Shown: in pieces, positions 34,928 to 44,632 of the stretch | Numbering within the stretch: the first letter of the stretch is position 1 | Layout: each line of letters opens with the position of its first letter | Assembly: GCA_910576535.1 (NCBI GenBank) | Contig: CAJTKK010000002.1 | Location: 232,611 to 296,610 of the forward strand | Origin: an uncultured Lachnospiraceae bacterium | GTDB lineage: Bacteria; Bacillota; Clostridia; Lachnospirales; Lachnospiraceae | Length of the DNA: 64,000 nucleotides | Direction: 5' to 3' | Notes under the pieces: model-generated | The model's input: the letters and a program-made list of their open reading frames with translations, nothing else | Told to the model about the DNA's origin: nothing | Database searches by the model: none | Position numbers and translations under genes: made by a program

Positions 34928-35908
34928 ATGAAAGGATTGGAATTGTCCAAAAGATATTATATGGCCTATGGGAAAGAAATGATCAGTAAGAGCTTCCCGG
35001 CATTAAAGGGCAGGGTGGCTGCCGGGCTGGCAGGCCAAGGGTCGGAATGTCTTGGCTTTGATGATGACATTTCTAAAGATCATGATTATGGGCCTTCCTT
35101 CTGCTTATGGCTTAACAGGGAGGATTTTGAAATTTACGGGCAGGCTTTGATGGATGAATACCGGAAACTCCCGGCAGAGTTTGAAGGAGTCAAGGGCCGG
35201 GAGGTAAGCGCTCATGGCGGCGGCAGGGTAGGTGTTTTATGTATCCCTGATTTTTATTACAGCCTGCTTGGAATAGAAGATGTGCCGGAAAATAACAGAG
35301 AGTGGATGAAGATCCCGGAGACGGCTCTTTGCATGGCGACGAATGGGGAAGTATTTGAAGACCCGCTTGGGGAGTTTAGCAGGATCCGCAAAGGCCTGCT
35401 TCATTATTATCCGGAGGATGTACGGATTAAAAAAATTGCTGCCCGGGCTGCTGTTATGGCACAGTCAGGACAATATAATTATGCCCGTGCCATGAAAAGA
35501 GGGGAATACGTGGCGGCAAAGCTGGCTCTTGCAGAGTTTATCAAAAGCACTGGCTCTATGGTATATCTTTTAAATAAAAAATATATGCCTTTTTATAAAT
35601 GGATGCATAGGGGGATGAAGGATCTTACGGTATTGCCGGAAATTGGAGACATTTTGAATTTGCTTGCAGTTATGGAGGATCAGTCGGCAGCATGGGAAGG
35701 TGTGGGGGAAAACGATTATTTATATACCCTAAACGGAAACGATAAATGTGTGCTGATTATAGAGGCTATATGCAACCTGGCGCTTCAAGAGCTGACGGCG
35801 CAGGGGCTGACGGAAGGGGAAGATAATTTCCTGGAAACCCATACCCTTAAGATCATGGAAAAGATTACAGATCCTTTGATCCGTTCTTTGCAGATTATGG
35901 AAGGTTAG
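34928..35908 (+). CDS. DUF4037 nucleotidyltransferase-fold protein
   Basis: A 326-aa protein. The N-terminal part GQGSECLGFDDDISKDHDYGP carries the G-S...D-D-x-S-x-D-H-D pattern of nucleotidyltransferase-fold enzymes. The C-terminal half is helical (ARAVMKRGEYVAAKLALAEF-like segment) and fits DUF4037. Substrate and reaction are unknown. A strong aaaggagg precedes the ATG. Its coupling with the TPR gene is a recurring Lachnospiraceae arrangement, as far as I recall. Confidence 0.75.
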   Translation: MKGLELSKRYYMAYGKEMISKSFPALKGRVAAGLAGQGSECLGFDDDISKDHDYGPSFCLWLNREDFEIYGQALMDEYRKLPAEFEGVKGREVSAHGGGRVGVLCIPDFYYSLLGIEDVPENNREWMKIPETALCMATNGEVFEDPLGEFSRIRKGLLHYYPEDVRIKKIAARAAVMAQSGQYNYARAMKRGEYVAAKLALAEFIKSTGSMVYLLNKKYMPFYKWMHRGMKDLTVLPEIGDILNLLAVMEDQSAAWEGVGENDYLYTLNGNDKCVLIIEAICNLALQELTAQGLTEGEDNFLETHTLKIMEKITDPLIRSLQIMEG

Positions 35909-35917
35909 GTTAATACA

Positions 35918-36307
35918 TTGGGATTAAAAAGGAATGATATTTATTTTATGGCGCTGGCGCTGGCAGCGGCAGCTTCCTTATTTTTCTGGCAGCGTTATGT
36001 AAAGCCGCAGGAAGGCATTCTGGCAGTAGTAGAAAGGAATGGGAAAACCATAGGCTGTTATTCCTTAGACAGCGGGCAGCGGCTTGTTTTTGAGGAAAAA
36101 GGATACGGACGGAATGTGCTGGTAATTCAGGAAGGGAAAGCTTATATGGAAGAGGCAGATTGCCCGGATAAGCTTTGTGTAAGACAAAAACCGGTTAAAA
36201 AAAACGGGGAAAGTATTATTTGTCTTCCGCATAAGCTGGTAATCCGGGTAATAGGGGGAGAAACGGGAGAGGCGGATGTGATGATAGGTTCTTCCCATAT
36301 TCCCTGA
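35918..36307 (+). CDS. NusG domain II-containing membrane-anchored protein
   Basis: A 129-aa protein with one N-terminal membrane helix (IYFMALALAAAASLFFW) and a beta-rich outer domain of the NusG-II type (VVERNGKTIGCYSLDSGQ, EADCPDKLCVRQKPV, IICLPHKLVIRVIGG). The pattern D-C-x-D-x-x-C near the end of the domain is typical. TTG 35918 is taken as start with aaggttagg upstream; ATG 35948 is an alternative that would cut the helix. Such proteins sit beside Gx transporters or FMN-linked genes in Firmicutes; here the Gx gene is next. Confidence 0.78.
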   Translation: MGLKRNDIYFMALALAAAASLFFWQRYVKPQEGILAVVERNGKTIGCYSLDSGQRLVFEEKGYGRNVLVIQEGKAYMEEADCPDKLCVRQKPVKKNGESIICLPHKLVIRVIGGETGEADVMIGSSHIP

Positions 36308-36351
36308 CTGCAGATGGAAAATTTCTTTCGCGGTTTCATGTGGGGGGGAGT

Positions 36352-36849
36352 ATGAAAAGAAAAACAGCAATGATGGGGCTTTTTCTTGCATTTGCCCTTA
36401 TTTTATCCTATGTGGAAACTCTCATCCCCTTTTATTTTGGCGTTCCGGGGGTAAAACTAGGATTGGCCAATCTGGCAGTGATATTGGTTTTGTACCAGTA
36501 TGGCTGGAAGGAGGCATTGCTTTTAAATGTGATGCGCGTTTTTTTAGCAGGCTTTCTGTTTGGCAATTTCTTTACGATTATATATAGTTTGGCAGGGGCA
36601 TTGAGCAGTTTTTTCATGATGAATCTTTTAAAAAAAATAAAAGGATTCAGCATGGCAGGGGTAAGTATGGCAGGCGGTGTATTTCATAATATCGGGCAGA
36701 TTTTTATAGCTTATTTTGTAACAAAGACAGTTGGCATTGTATTTTATTTGCCTGTACTCCTCGTAGCAGGGCTTTTTACAGGCCTGTTGACCGGATTGGC
36801 GGCAGAAAAAATAACCAAACATACCAGAAAGGAGTCCATGGGAGAATGA
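36352..36849 (+). CDS. Gx transporter family protein (heptaprenyl diphosphate synthase component I-like)
   Basis: A 165-aa integral membrane protein with five or six helices and glycine-rich turns: YVETLIPFYFGVPGVKLGLAN, LVLYQYGWKEALLLNVMRVFLAG, GALSSFFMMNLLKK, GGVFHNIGQI. It matches the family once named heptaprenyl diphosphate synthase component I, now regarded as a small transporter. ATG 36352 follows tggggggga. Its stop overlaps the ruvA start (ATGA). The cargo is unknown. Confidence 0.82.
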   Translation: MKRKTAMMGLFLAFALILSYVETLIPFYFGVPGVKLGLANLAVILVLYQYGWKEALLLNVMRVFLAGFLFGNFFTIIYSLAGALSSFFMMNLLKKIKGFSMAGVSMAGGVFHNIGQIFIAYFVTKTVGIVFYLPVLLVAGLFTGLLTGLAAEKITKHTRKESMGE

Positions 36850-37460
36850 TAGCTTATCTGAAAGGGGAAATCTCTGATATTGGGGAAGACAGCCTGGTTT
36901 TGGAGGTAAATAATATTGGGTATAATGTCAGGATTTCAGCCGGAACGGCAGCTCTTTTGCCGGGGATAGGGGAAACGGTCAAAATATATACTTATACTTA
37001 TGTGAGAGAAGATGCTTTTTGTCTTTACGGTTTCCTTACCAGGGATGACCTGGAAATATTCCGCAGGCTGATTACGGTCAATGGAATTGGCCCCAAAGGA
37101 GGGCTGGCTGTCTTATCGGTTATGTCGGCCGATGACCTCCGTTTTGCAATTCTTTCGGGGGATGCAAAGGCAATAGCCAAAGCGCCGGGAATTGGAGTAA
37201 AGACGGCAGAACGGGTGATCCTGGATTTACAGGATAAAGTATCTATAGAGGAAAGCTTTGTGGCAAAAGAAGCAAGCGACAAAAGAGCGGCAGGCAGGAA
37301 TGAAAATGGAAACGCAGCGAGAAACGAAGCGGCAGAGGCTTTGGCTGCGTTGGGATATTCCCCGTCTGAGGCTTTAAAGGCAGTCAAACAGATAACGGTT
37401 TCGGAAGATATGAATACGGAAGAAGTATTAAAACTTGCTTTAAAGACAATGGGCAGATAG
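36846..37460 (+). CDS. ruvA: Holliday junction branch migration subunit RuvA
   Basis: A 204-aa DNA-binding subunit that grips the four-way junction for the RuvB motor. It shows the N-terminal OB fold (MIAYLKGEISDIGEDSLVLEV), the two helix-hairpin-helix motifs (LITVNGIGPKGGLAVLS and AKAPGIGVKTAERVILDL), and after a flexible linker the RuvB-binding C-terminal domain (EAAEALAALGYSPSEALKAV). Length is normal. ruvB follows, separated by 75 bp. Confidence 0.95.
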   Translation: MIAYLKGEISDIGEDSLVLEVNNIGYNVRISAGTAALLPGIGETVKIYTYTYVREDAFCLYGFLTRDDLEIFRRLITVNGIGPKGGLAVLSVMSADDLRFAILSGDAKAIAKAPGIGVKTAERVILDLQDKVSIEESFVAKEASDKRAAGRNENGNAARNEAAEALAALGYSPSEALKAVKQITVSEDMNTEEVLKLALKTMGR

Positions 37461-37535
37461 AAAATGGCAGAGACTTTTCCGGCGTGAAAGAAAATTTTGG
37501 GCGGGATGCCTGGAAGAGCGAAAGGCATGGGACAT

Positions 37536-38534
37536 ATGGCAAAAAGAATGATAGAAACCAGTTTTACCCAGGAGGATGCAAAAATAGAAGGATCATTGCG
37601 CCCTAAATGCTTAAAAGATTATATTGGGCAGACAAAGGTAAAAGATAACTTAAAAATATATATAGAGGCTGCGAAACTTAGGAAGGATGCACTGGACCAT
37701 GTGCTTTTTTACGGACCGCCAGGGCTTGGGAAGACGACTCTTGCAGGCATCATCGCTTCTGAAATGGGCGTAAATATGAAAGTAACCAGTGGGCCGGCGA
37801 TCGAAAAGCCGGGAGAGATTGCCGCTATTTTGAATAACCTGCAGGAAGGGGATTTGCTGTTCGTGGATGAGATACACCGGCTGAACCGTCAGGTAGAGGA
37901 AGTTTTATATCCGGCCATGGAAGATTACTGCATCGACATTATGATCGGGAAGGGGGCTTCCGCCCGTTCCATACGGCTGGAGCTTCCTAAGTTTACGCTG
38001 GTAGGGGCAACCACAAGGGCAGGGCTTTTAACGGCGCCTTTGAGGGACCGTTTTGGAGTGATCCATAGGCTGGAATTTTACTCTGTGGAAGAACTGAGGT
38101 TGATTATCCAGCATTCTGCCTGTGTTTTAGGGGTAGAGATTGAAGAAAAAGGAGCATTGGAACTGGCGAAAAGAAGCAGGGGAACGCCGCGGCTTGCCAA
38201 CCGGATGTTAAAAAGAGTCCGGGATTTTGCACAGATTAAGTATGACGGGGTGATTACGGAAGCTGTGGCTAAGACAGCTTTGGATTTGATGGAAGTGGAC
38301 AAGATGGGTTTAGACCATGTGGACCGGAATATCCTGACGACAATTATTGATAAGTTCAAAGGCGGGCCGGTAGGGCTGGATACGCTGGCAGCTTCCATTG
38401 GCGAGGATGCAGGGACGCTGGAGGATGTGTATGAGCCATATCTGCTGAAAAACGGGTTTTTGAACCGTACGCCAAAAGGGAGGGCAGCGACTGATTTGGC
38501 ATATCATCATTTGGGGCTTGAAATTCCTTCTTAA
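37536..38534 (+). CDS. ruvB: Holliday junction ATPase RuvB
   Basis: A 332-aa AAA+ motor for branch migration. Walker A is GPPGLGKTT, Walker B LLFVDEIHRL, sensor 1 LVGATTRAG, arginine finger region LLTAPLRDRFG; the C-terminal winged helix ends RTPKGRAATDLAYHHLG. Several in-frame starts exist (TTG 37497, ATG 37506, 37527, 37536). I take 37536 because MAKRMIETSFTQEDA matches the usual N-terminus, but 37527 is nearly as good. Confidence 0.93.
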   Translation: MAKRMIETSFTQEDAKIEGSLRPKCLKDYIGQTKVKDNLKIYIEAAKLRKDALDHVLFYGPPGLGKTTLAGIIASEMGVNMKVTSGPAIEKPGEIAAILNNLQEGDLLFVDEIHRLNRQVEEVLYPAMEDYCIDIMIGKGASARSIRLELPKFTLVGATTRAGLLTAPLRDRFGVIHRLEFYSVEELRLIIQHSACVLGVEIEEKGALELAKRSRGTPRLANRMLKRVRDFAQIKYDGVITEAVAKTALDLMEVDKMGLDHVDRNILTTIIDKFKGGPVGLDTLAASIGEDAGTLEDVYEPYLLKNGFLNRTPKGRAATDLAYHHLGLEIPS

Positions 38535-38606
38535 TATCTATATAATAGATATGGTATAAGCGGTATGTTTATGATAGCATATTTTGTAGAAAGGATGTGA
38601 CGGGGG

Positions 38607-39023
38607 ATGTCGGCAAAGACAGATACGGAAGTGATCATCGGCGGCAAAGTATTTACCTTAAGCGGCTATGAAAGCGAAGAGTATTTGCAGAAGGTAGCAT
38701 CTTATATTAATAATAAGACAGCGGAGTACGGCAAAATGGACAGCTTCCGGCGGCAGTCAGCGGACACCCAAAGCGTCTTATTGCAGTTAAATATTGCAGA
38801 TGATTATTTTAAAGCAAAAAAGCAGATTAGTCTTTTAGAAGAAGAAATACAAAACAAAGAAAAGGAGCTGTATGATTTAAAACACGAATTAATTGCTTCC
38901 CAGATCAAACTGGAGAATACGGAAAAAAGCGTAAAGAGTTTACAGTCGGAAGTGAATGAAAACGCAAAGAAAATAATCCGTATGGAGACAGAACTGAAAG
39001 ACCTGAAAGGGAATGGGAAGTAG
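38607..39023 (+). CDS. zapA: Cell division protein ZapA
   Basis: A 138-aa FtsZ-ring stabiliser. The N-terminal ZapA domain reads TEVIIGGKVFTLSGYESEEY followed by LQKVASYINNKTAEYGK; the rest is a long coiled coil (KKQISLLEEEIQNKEKELYDL, LENTEKSVKSLQSEV). The ATG follows ggatgtgacggggg. Its place between ruvB and the U32 gene fits Firmicutes order. Confidence 0.85.
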   Translation: MSAKTDTEVIIGGKVFTLSGYESEEYLQKVASYINNKTAEYGKMDSFRRQSADTQSVLLQLNIADDYFKAKKQISLLEEEIQNKEKELYDLKHELIASQIKLENTEKSVKSLQSEVNENAKKIIRMETELKDLKGNGK

Positions 39024-39156
39024 TTAGGGATAAAGGATAGAATAAGGCCTGTCTTATATTAGGATGTCCCGCAAAGCGTGGCATCCGTTGTTTTTAACCG
39101 GCAAAATGGTGTCAGCGGCTTCAATTACCGGGGCGCTGGCAGTAGGGAGGGTTCAT

Positions 39157-41367
39157 ATGGGAAAGGTAGAACTTCTGGCGCCTGCGGGGAATTATGAAAG
39201 TTTTTTAGGGGCGGTATCGGCCGGAGCCGATGCTGTTTATTTTGGCGGGGAAAAATTCGGCGCAAGGGCATATGCGGACAATTTTACGCAAGAAGAAGTC
39301 TGCCGGGCAATAAAGTATGCGCATCTTTATAAAAGAAAGGTATATCTGACATTAAACACGCTTGTGAAAGAACGGGAATTTGATGAAATATATGAATATC
39401 TTCTTCCCTTTTATGAAGCCGGTTTAGACGGCGTAATCATCCAGGACTTAGGCGTTTTTCCGGCGGTAGGGGAATGGTTTCCCCGTCTGGCAAGACATGC
39501 CAGTACGCAGACGGCGGTGACCGGCAGCCTCGGGGCAGCATACTTGAAGGAATTGGGGGCAAAAAGAATTGTCCCGGCCAGGGAACTGTCCTTAGAGGAA
39601 ATCAAAGAAATAAAAAAAGAGACGGATATTGAAATAGAGACTTTTGTTCATGGTGCAATCTGCTATTGTTATTCAGGCCAATGCCTTTTTAGCAGTATGC
39701 TAGGAGGCAGGAGCGGGAACCGGGGAAGATGCGCCCAGCCTTGCCGTCTGCCTTATGGGTCATTAAAGGAAAAGGGGAAGAAATATCCTTTGAGCTTAAA
39801 GGATATGTGCGCCATTGAACTGATGGGGCAGTTAATTGAATCCGGGATTGATTCTTTTAAGATTGAAGGAAGGATGAAAAGCCCGGAATATGCGGCTGGG
39901 GTAACCGGGATTTACCGGAAATATATTGACAGGTATTATGAAAACCCTTCTGGTTTTTATGTGGAAAAACAGGATATGGAAAAGCTGCAGTCTCTGTATA
40001 TCAGGAGTGAAATCAGTCAAGGGTATTATTATAAACATAACGGCAGGGATATGATTACTTTGGAAAGCCCCAGCTATACCAGGCAGAATGAGGATTTGGC
40101 AAGAAAGGTCCGGGAGACATATTTGGACAAGGATATGCGTTTGCCTGTTTTTGTGGAAGCCAAGCTGATGAAAGGGAAAAAAGCGGTTCTTTCTTTGGAA
40201 GGGAACGGCCTTTATGCAGCGGCGAAGGGGGAGGAAGTGCAAGCGGCAAAAAAGCAGCCCTTGACAGAGGAGAATGTGCGCAGGCAGTTAGGCAAATTTG
40301 GCAATACTGCATTTTATCCTAAAAAAATAGAAATCCAGATGCCAGGGGATGCGTTTCTTACCGTAAAAGCATTGAATGATTTACGGCGCAGGGCTTTGGA
40401 TGGGCTGGAAGAAGAAATCATCCGGGCAAACGGTTTTGATGTCCCAGGGGAAAGAACTGCAAAAAGAAAAGAGGAAAAAGCGGAGCCTGTCTGGACTTGT
40501 GAAAAACAGAAAAAAAAGGATGAGACAGGACTGCATGTACTGGCTTTGACAAAAGAACAATGCGGTGCGGCAATTGCGTGCATGGTGGAGAGGCTTTATG
40601 TGGAGGCTGGTTTGTGCCAGGACATGCGGTGGATGGAAACGCTGCAGGAAAAAAAGAAAGGAACAGAAATTTATTTGGCATTGCCTTATGTGCTCCGTCA
40701 AAAGGACAGGCCTTTATTGGAAAAAATGGGTGACTTACTGGAAAAGAATATTTTTTCGGGAGTCCTGGTACGCAATTTGGAAGAACTGCAATATTGGAAG
40801 CGTAGATTTGGCAAAAGCCACACGGAGGTTCCGGCTGTTTCGGATGCAGGGTTATATGCATGGAACAAAAGGGCTTTGCAGACTCTGGGAAAAGATTGCA
40901 TGGAATCTTATATGCCTTATGAACTGAATCTTCATGAATGGAAAGAGGTTTTAAGAAAGAGCGGGCAAAGGGATATTGCGTTGTCCGTTTATGGGAGGAT
41001 ACCTATGATGATATCTGCCAATTGTGTTGCTGCTACCATGGAGCGTTGCAGCCAAGGCATAAAAGAGGGAAAAGGGAAAGAGGAATTTTATCCCATGAAG
41101 GACAGATATGGAAAGATATTTCCCGTATACTTGAATTGTATACAATGTTATAATGTAATTTATAATTCGCTTCCCTTATCTTATCACCGGGATATAGATA
41201 AAATCAAAGAAGCCGGCATATCTGCATTCCGTCTGGATTTTACGGTAGAAAGCGGGAGCGGAACAGAAGAAATCATCCGGTTTTGGCAGCGGCTTCATCA
41301 AGGACGGAACGGGAATCCGCCTTATGAGGAATATACAAAAGGGCATTTATATAAAGGGGCGGAATAA
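39157..41367 (+). CDS. Peptidase U32 family protein, long form
   Basis: A 736-aa protein of the U32 family. Members once called collagenases include RNA-hydroxylation factors such as RlhA and TrhP. The signature is clear: ETFVHGAICYCYSGQCLFSS, then GGRSGNRGRCAQPCRLPY with the Cys set that binds an iron-sulfur cluster or metal. A second domain (about 400-500; DUF3656-like) and a long C-terminal extension (ending YLNCIQCYNVIYNS) follow. ATG 39157 (MGKVELLAPAGNYESF) is chosen for its ggaggg and family N-terminus; the frame is open further upstream to 39064. Confidence 0.85.
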   Translation: MGKVELLAPAGNYESFLGAVSAGADAVYFGGEKFGARAYADNFTQEEVCRAIKYAHLYKRKVYLTLNTLVKEREFDEIYEYLLPFYEAGLDGVIIQDLGVFPAVGEWFPRLARHASTQTAVTGSLGAAYLKELGAKRIVPARELSLEEIKEIKKETDIEIETFVHGAICYCYSGQCLFSSMLGGRSGNRGRCAQPCRLPYGSLKEKGKKYPLSLKDMCAIELMGQLIESGIDSFKIEGRMKSPEYAAGVTGIYRKYIDRYYENPSGFYVEKQDMEKLQSLYIRSEISQGYYYKHNGRDMITLESPSYTRQNEDLARKVRETYLDKDMRLPVFVEAKLMKGKKAVLSLEGNGLYAAAKGEEVQAAKKQPLTEENVRRQLGKFGNTAFYPKKIEIQMPGDAFLTVKALNDLRRRALDGLEEEIIRANGFDVPGERTAKRKEEKAEPVWTCEKQKKKDETGLHVLALTKEQCGAAIACMVERLYVEAGLCQDMRWMETLQEKKKGTEIYLALPYVLRQKDRPLLEKMGDLLEKNIFSGVLVRNLEELQYWKRRFGKSHTEVPAVSDAGLYAWNKRALQTLGKDCMESYMPYELNLHEWKEVLRKSGQRDIALSVYGRIPMMISANCVAATMERCSQGIKEGKGKEEFYPMKDRYGKIFPVYLNCIQCYNVIYNSLPLSYHRDIDKIKEAGISAFRLDFTVESGSGTEEIIRFWQRLHQGRNGNPPYEEYTKGHLYKGAE

Positions 41368-41376
41368 AGGTGGAAT

Positions 41377-42786
41377 ATGGAACTTTATATTACAGAAATA
41401 TCCAAATATGTCATCACATTGCTGATGGCGTTATATGCTTATGAATCTTTCGCAGTATTCCGTTTTCAGGAAGAAGAACAAAGGAGCGGGATATACACCA
41501 GGCAGAATTTTTTGATGCTTTTGATCCATTTTTCCTGTTTTATGGCGATATGCTTTGAAACGGGAGATATCAGCTATTTGTTTTTCTATATTTTTCAGCA
41601 GGTTGTCCTGTTTGCCACTGCGGTTCTATTTCATATGATTTATCCAAGGGCCAACCGGCTGATCATTAATAATATGTGTATGCTTTTAAGCATAGGATTT
41701 GTAATATTGACAAGACTTTCTTATGAAAAGGCTGTAAAGCAGTTTGTGATTGTGGCAATTTCGATTGCAGTTGCGATGATTATTCCTTTTTTTGTTCATA
41801 AGATGAAATTTTTAAAGAACCTGACGTGGATTTATGCTTTGGCAGGCATTGCAGCTTTGGCAGTTGTGCTTATTTTGGGGGCATATACTTATGGATCTAA
41901 AATCTCTTATTCCGTAGGAGGCGTTACCTTTCAGCCGTCAGAATTTGTGAAAATTATATTTGTATTTTTTATTGCCGGGGCGCTGCATGAGTCCACCACC
42001 TTTTTTGATGTATTTACGACCGCGGCGGTGGCAGGGATTCATGTCATTATCCTGGTGATTTCAAAAGATCTGGGAAGCGCTTTAATCTTCTTTGTTGTAT
42101 ATGTGCTTTTGGTGTTTGTTGCTACAAAGAACCCGCTGTATCTTCTGGCAGGGGCGCTGGGGGGGAGCGGGGCGGCAGTGATTGCTTACCAGGCATTCCA
42201 CCATGTGCAGGTACGTGTCCAGGCATGGCGCGACCCGTGGAGCGAAATTGACTCGGCCGGCTATCAGATCACCCAGTCGCTGTTTGCCATCGGCAGCGGC
42301 GGATGGTTCGGCATGGGGCTTTTTGAAGGGACGCCGGATGCCATCCCGTTTGTGGAAGCAGATTTTATTTTTTCCGCCATTGCAGAAGAATTAGGTATTC
42401 TGTTCGCTATGTGTATGATCTTAGTATGTATTAGCTGTTTTATTATGTTTATGGACATTTCTATGAAGCTGAATGACAATTTTTACCGCCTGATTGCTTT
42501 TGGCTTGGGGGTTACCTATATTTTTCAGGTCTTTCTGACGATTGGCGGTGGCAGCAAGTTTATTCCTCTGACCGGGGTTACACTGCCGCTGATCAGCTAT
42601 GGGGGAAGTTCCGTGCTTACTACTTTAATTATGTTCTCTATTATTGAAGGGCTATGCATGGTAAAGCAGGATGAGGCAAAAGAGGGGCAGCGGTGGGAAA
42701 AGAAGCGGATAAGAAGTAAAAAACCGAGAAGCCGCAAGGCTATGGACAGAAAAATAGGGGATTGGAACGAAAGTGAAAATGAATAA
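41377..42786 (+). CDS. FtsW/RodA/SpoVE family glycosyltransferase
   Basis: A 469-aa polytopic membrane protein with about ten helices, the SEDS peptidoglycan polymerase. Family motifs are SVGGVTFQPSEFVKI, the catalytic-loop Asp region SKDLGSALIFFVVYVL, and GLFEGTPDAIPFVEADFIFS, ITGVTLPLISYGGSSVL-like end (LTGVTLPLISYGGSS). A basic tail follows the last helix. Its stop overlaps the start of the penicillin-binding protein, so the pair should act together as in FtsW-FtsI or RodA-PBP2. Which division or elongation role it has cannot be told. Confidence 0.88.
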   Translation: MELYITEISKYVITLLMALYAYESFAVFRFQEEEQRSGIYTRQNFLMLLIHFSCFMAICFETGDISYLFFYIFQQVVLFATAVLFHMIYPRANRLIINNMCMLLSIGFVILTRLSYEKAVKQFVIVAISIAVAMIIPFFVHKMKFLKNLTWIYALAGIAALAVVLILGAYTYGSKISYSVGGVTFQPSEFVKIIFVFFIAGALHESTTFFDVFTTAAVAGIHVIILVISKDLGSALIFFVVYVLLVFVATKNPLYLLAGALGGSGAAVIAYQAFHHVQVRVQAWRDPWSEIDSAGYQITQSLFAIGSGGWFGMGLFEGTPDAIPFVEADFIFSAIAEELGILFAMCMILVCISCFIMFMDISMKLNDNFYRLIAFGLGVTYIFQVFLTIGGGSKFIPLTGVTLPLISYGGSSVLTTLIMFSIIEGLCMVKQDEAKEGQRWEKKRIRSKKPRSRKAMDRKIGDWNESENE

Positions 42787-44206
42787 GCGTCCAGCAAAGA
42801 AAAAAAAGAATATGCCTATTATGGCAGTGACTTATCTGTTTGTGGCGGTTTTTCTCGGGATGATGGGTTATATATGCCATTATTCTGTAACCCACAGACA
42901 GGAACTGATCAATAACAGTTATAATGGCCGTCAGCAGATGCTTACTGCCAAAAATATTAGGGGGACGGTTTATGCAGGTGGCGGGGAAATCTTAGCGCAG
43001 ACATTGACGGACGAAGATGGGAAGGAAACGCGCAGCTATCCTTATGGGAACCTTTTTTCCCATGCGGTTGGGTATGCGACCCATGGCCGGGCCGGCGTGG
43101 AAGCTTTGGGGAATTATTATTTGATTCATTCCAATGCTCCGTTGTCTGAAAAAGCCGCAAATGACATATCGGGGGTGAAATACCCAGGAGATGATGTGCA
43201 TACCACATTGGATGTCAAGCTCCAGGAAGTTGCCGACCGCGCCCTTGGGATATACAAAGGGGCTATTCTTGTTTCTGAGACTTCCACGGGGAAAATTCTT
43301 GCCATGGTTTCCAAGCCGGATTATGACCCTAACCAAATTGAAGAGATATGGGATGACCTGGTAGAGGACAAGGAAAGCGGCATATTGCTGAACAGGGCGA
43401 CGCAAGGGCTTTATCCGCCCGGATCCACGTTTAAAATCGTAACTGCTTTGGAATATATGAGGGAAAACCCGGATACTTATCCAAGTTACAGTTTTCAATG
43501 CGCAGGAAGTTTTGTGGATGGCGCGGACCGGATTAACTGCTATCATGGGCAAAATCATGGCAGCGTAGATTTTTCCAGGTCGTTTGCGAAGTCCTGCAAC
43601 TCTTCTTTTGCGAATATGGGTGTTAAGCTGGATAAATCGAAGTTTCAGGATACGCTTGGGGATTTGCTGTTTAATCAGGAGCTTCCTCTGGATATCAATT
43701 ATAATAAAAGCCGCATTGATGTAAAAGAAGATTCCCCGAATGGGGATATGATGCAGATTGCCATTGGGCAGGGGACTACCGGGATGACGCCGATACATTT
43801 AAACATGATTACCAATGCGATTGCCAATAACGGCACTTTGATGAAACCATACATTATAGATTATGTGGAGAATAGTACGGGAACAGTGATGAAACAGTTT
43901 TCCCCTTCCTCTTATAAAAAAATCATATCAGAAGAAGAGGCAGAGGCTTTGACCGGGCTGATGCAGGGTGTGGTGGAAGAAGGCACAGCAAGCAAATTAA
44001 AAGGGCTTTCTTATACGGCGGCAGGAAAAACCGGTTCTGCAGAGTATAATTTAGTGAAAGGAGACTCCCATGCATGGTTTACCGGGTTTGCGCCTGTGGA
44101 GGATCCTAAAATCAGCGTTACAGTAATTATTGAGGGAGCCGGTTCAGGCGGGGATTTTGCAGTGCCAATTGCCAAAAGGATATTCGATGCTTATTTTGAA
44201 GAATAG
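42779..44206 (+). CDS. Penicillin-binding protein (class B transpeptidase)
   Basis: A 475-aa bitopic D,D-transpeptidase: N-terminal helix MAVTYLFVAVFLGMMGYI, a short pedestal domain, then the catalytic domain with S-T-F-K (PPGSTFKIVTALEYM), S-C-N (AKSCNSSFANMG) and K-T-G (AAGKTGSAEY). The pedestal is shorter than in typical FtsI or PBP2, closer to the PbpA form. ATG 42779 is chosen over the in-frame GTG 42773. It overlaps the SEDS gene by 8 bp. Confidence 0.9.
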   Translation: MNKRPAKKKKNMPIMAVTYLFVAVFLGMMGYICHYSVTHRQELINNSYNGRQQMLTAKNIRGTVYAGGGEILAQTLTDEDGKETRSYPYGNLFSHAVGYATHGRAGVEALGNYYLIHSNAPLSEKAANDISGVKYPGDDVHTTLDVKLQEVADRALGIYKGAILVSETSTGKILAMVSKPDYDPNQIEEIWDDLVEDKESGILLNRATQGLYPPGSTFKIVTALEYMRENPDTYPSYSFQCAGSFVDGADRINCYHGQNHGSVDFSRSFAKSCNSSFANMGVKLDKSKFQDTLGDLLFNQELPLDINYNKSRIDVKEDSPNGDMMQIAIGQGTTGMTPIHLNMITNAIANNGTLMKPYIIDYVENSTGTVMKQFSPSSYKKIISEEEAEALTGLMQGVVEEGTASKLKGLSYTAAGKTGSAEYNLVKGDSHAWFTGFAPVEDPKISVTVIIEGAGSGGDFAVPIAKRIFDAYFEE

Positions 44207-44247
44207 AGTATTCATGGGCAGGAAAAAACAGATTGTATGTTTTTGTA

Positions 44248-44275
44248 TTGGAATTGGTAAAAAGTGTGGTATAAT
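44248..44275 (+). promoter_or_regulatory. Sigma-A type promoter
   Basis: TTGGAA (44248-44253), 16-bp spacer, TATAAT (44270-44275) lie 36 bp upstream of the small gene at 44312. The perfect -10 box makes this one of the better promoters in the window. Confidence 0.55.
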
Positions 44276-44311
44276 AGGAACCAATATGGAAATAAGGCGG
44301 ATGAAGTGGAT

Positions 44312-44623
44312 ATGAAATTTTATAAGCATCTTTATGTAGGGGAAGGGATAAAGCATCCGAATAAAGTGAAATGGAAGCTGCGCCGTAATGCAGGGCAGTT
44401 CCGGATGTATGTGATAGCGCTTGCCGCCGGAAGGGATCAGTTGGAGATATACCATTGTGCTTTTTTACAGCAGAAATATTACAAAAAGCATCCTCCTTAT
44501 ATTATAGGGATTGCCAGAAATTATGAGGATGCGCTGGATATTGTAGTAGAGATAACTAAGGAGGCATTGGAGAAGGATGGATATCCGGATCTGAAAAAAT
44601 ATTTATTCCCTGAAAGTGATTAA
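44312..44623 (+). CDS. Conserved small protein of unknown function
   Basis: A 103-aa basic soluble protein beginning MKFYKHLYVGEGIKHPNKVK. A beta-strand segment FRMYVIALAAGRDQLEIYHC and helices at the end (YEDALDIVVEITKEAL) are apparent. I do not know its family by name. It has its own promoter and is followed 9 bp later by the DUF2953 gene, so the three downstream genes may share its transcript. Confidence 0.7.
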   Translation: MKFYKHLYVGEGIKHPNKVKWKLRRNAGQFRMYVIALAAGRDQLEIYHCAFLQQKYYKKHPPYIIGIARNYEDALDIVVEITKEALEKDGYPDLKKYLFPESD

Positions 44624-44632
44624 GAGGTAGAT

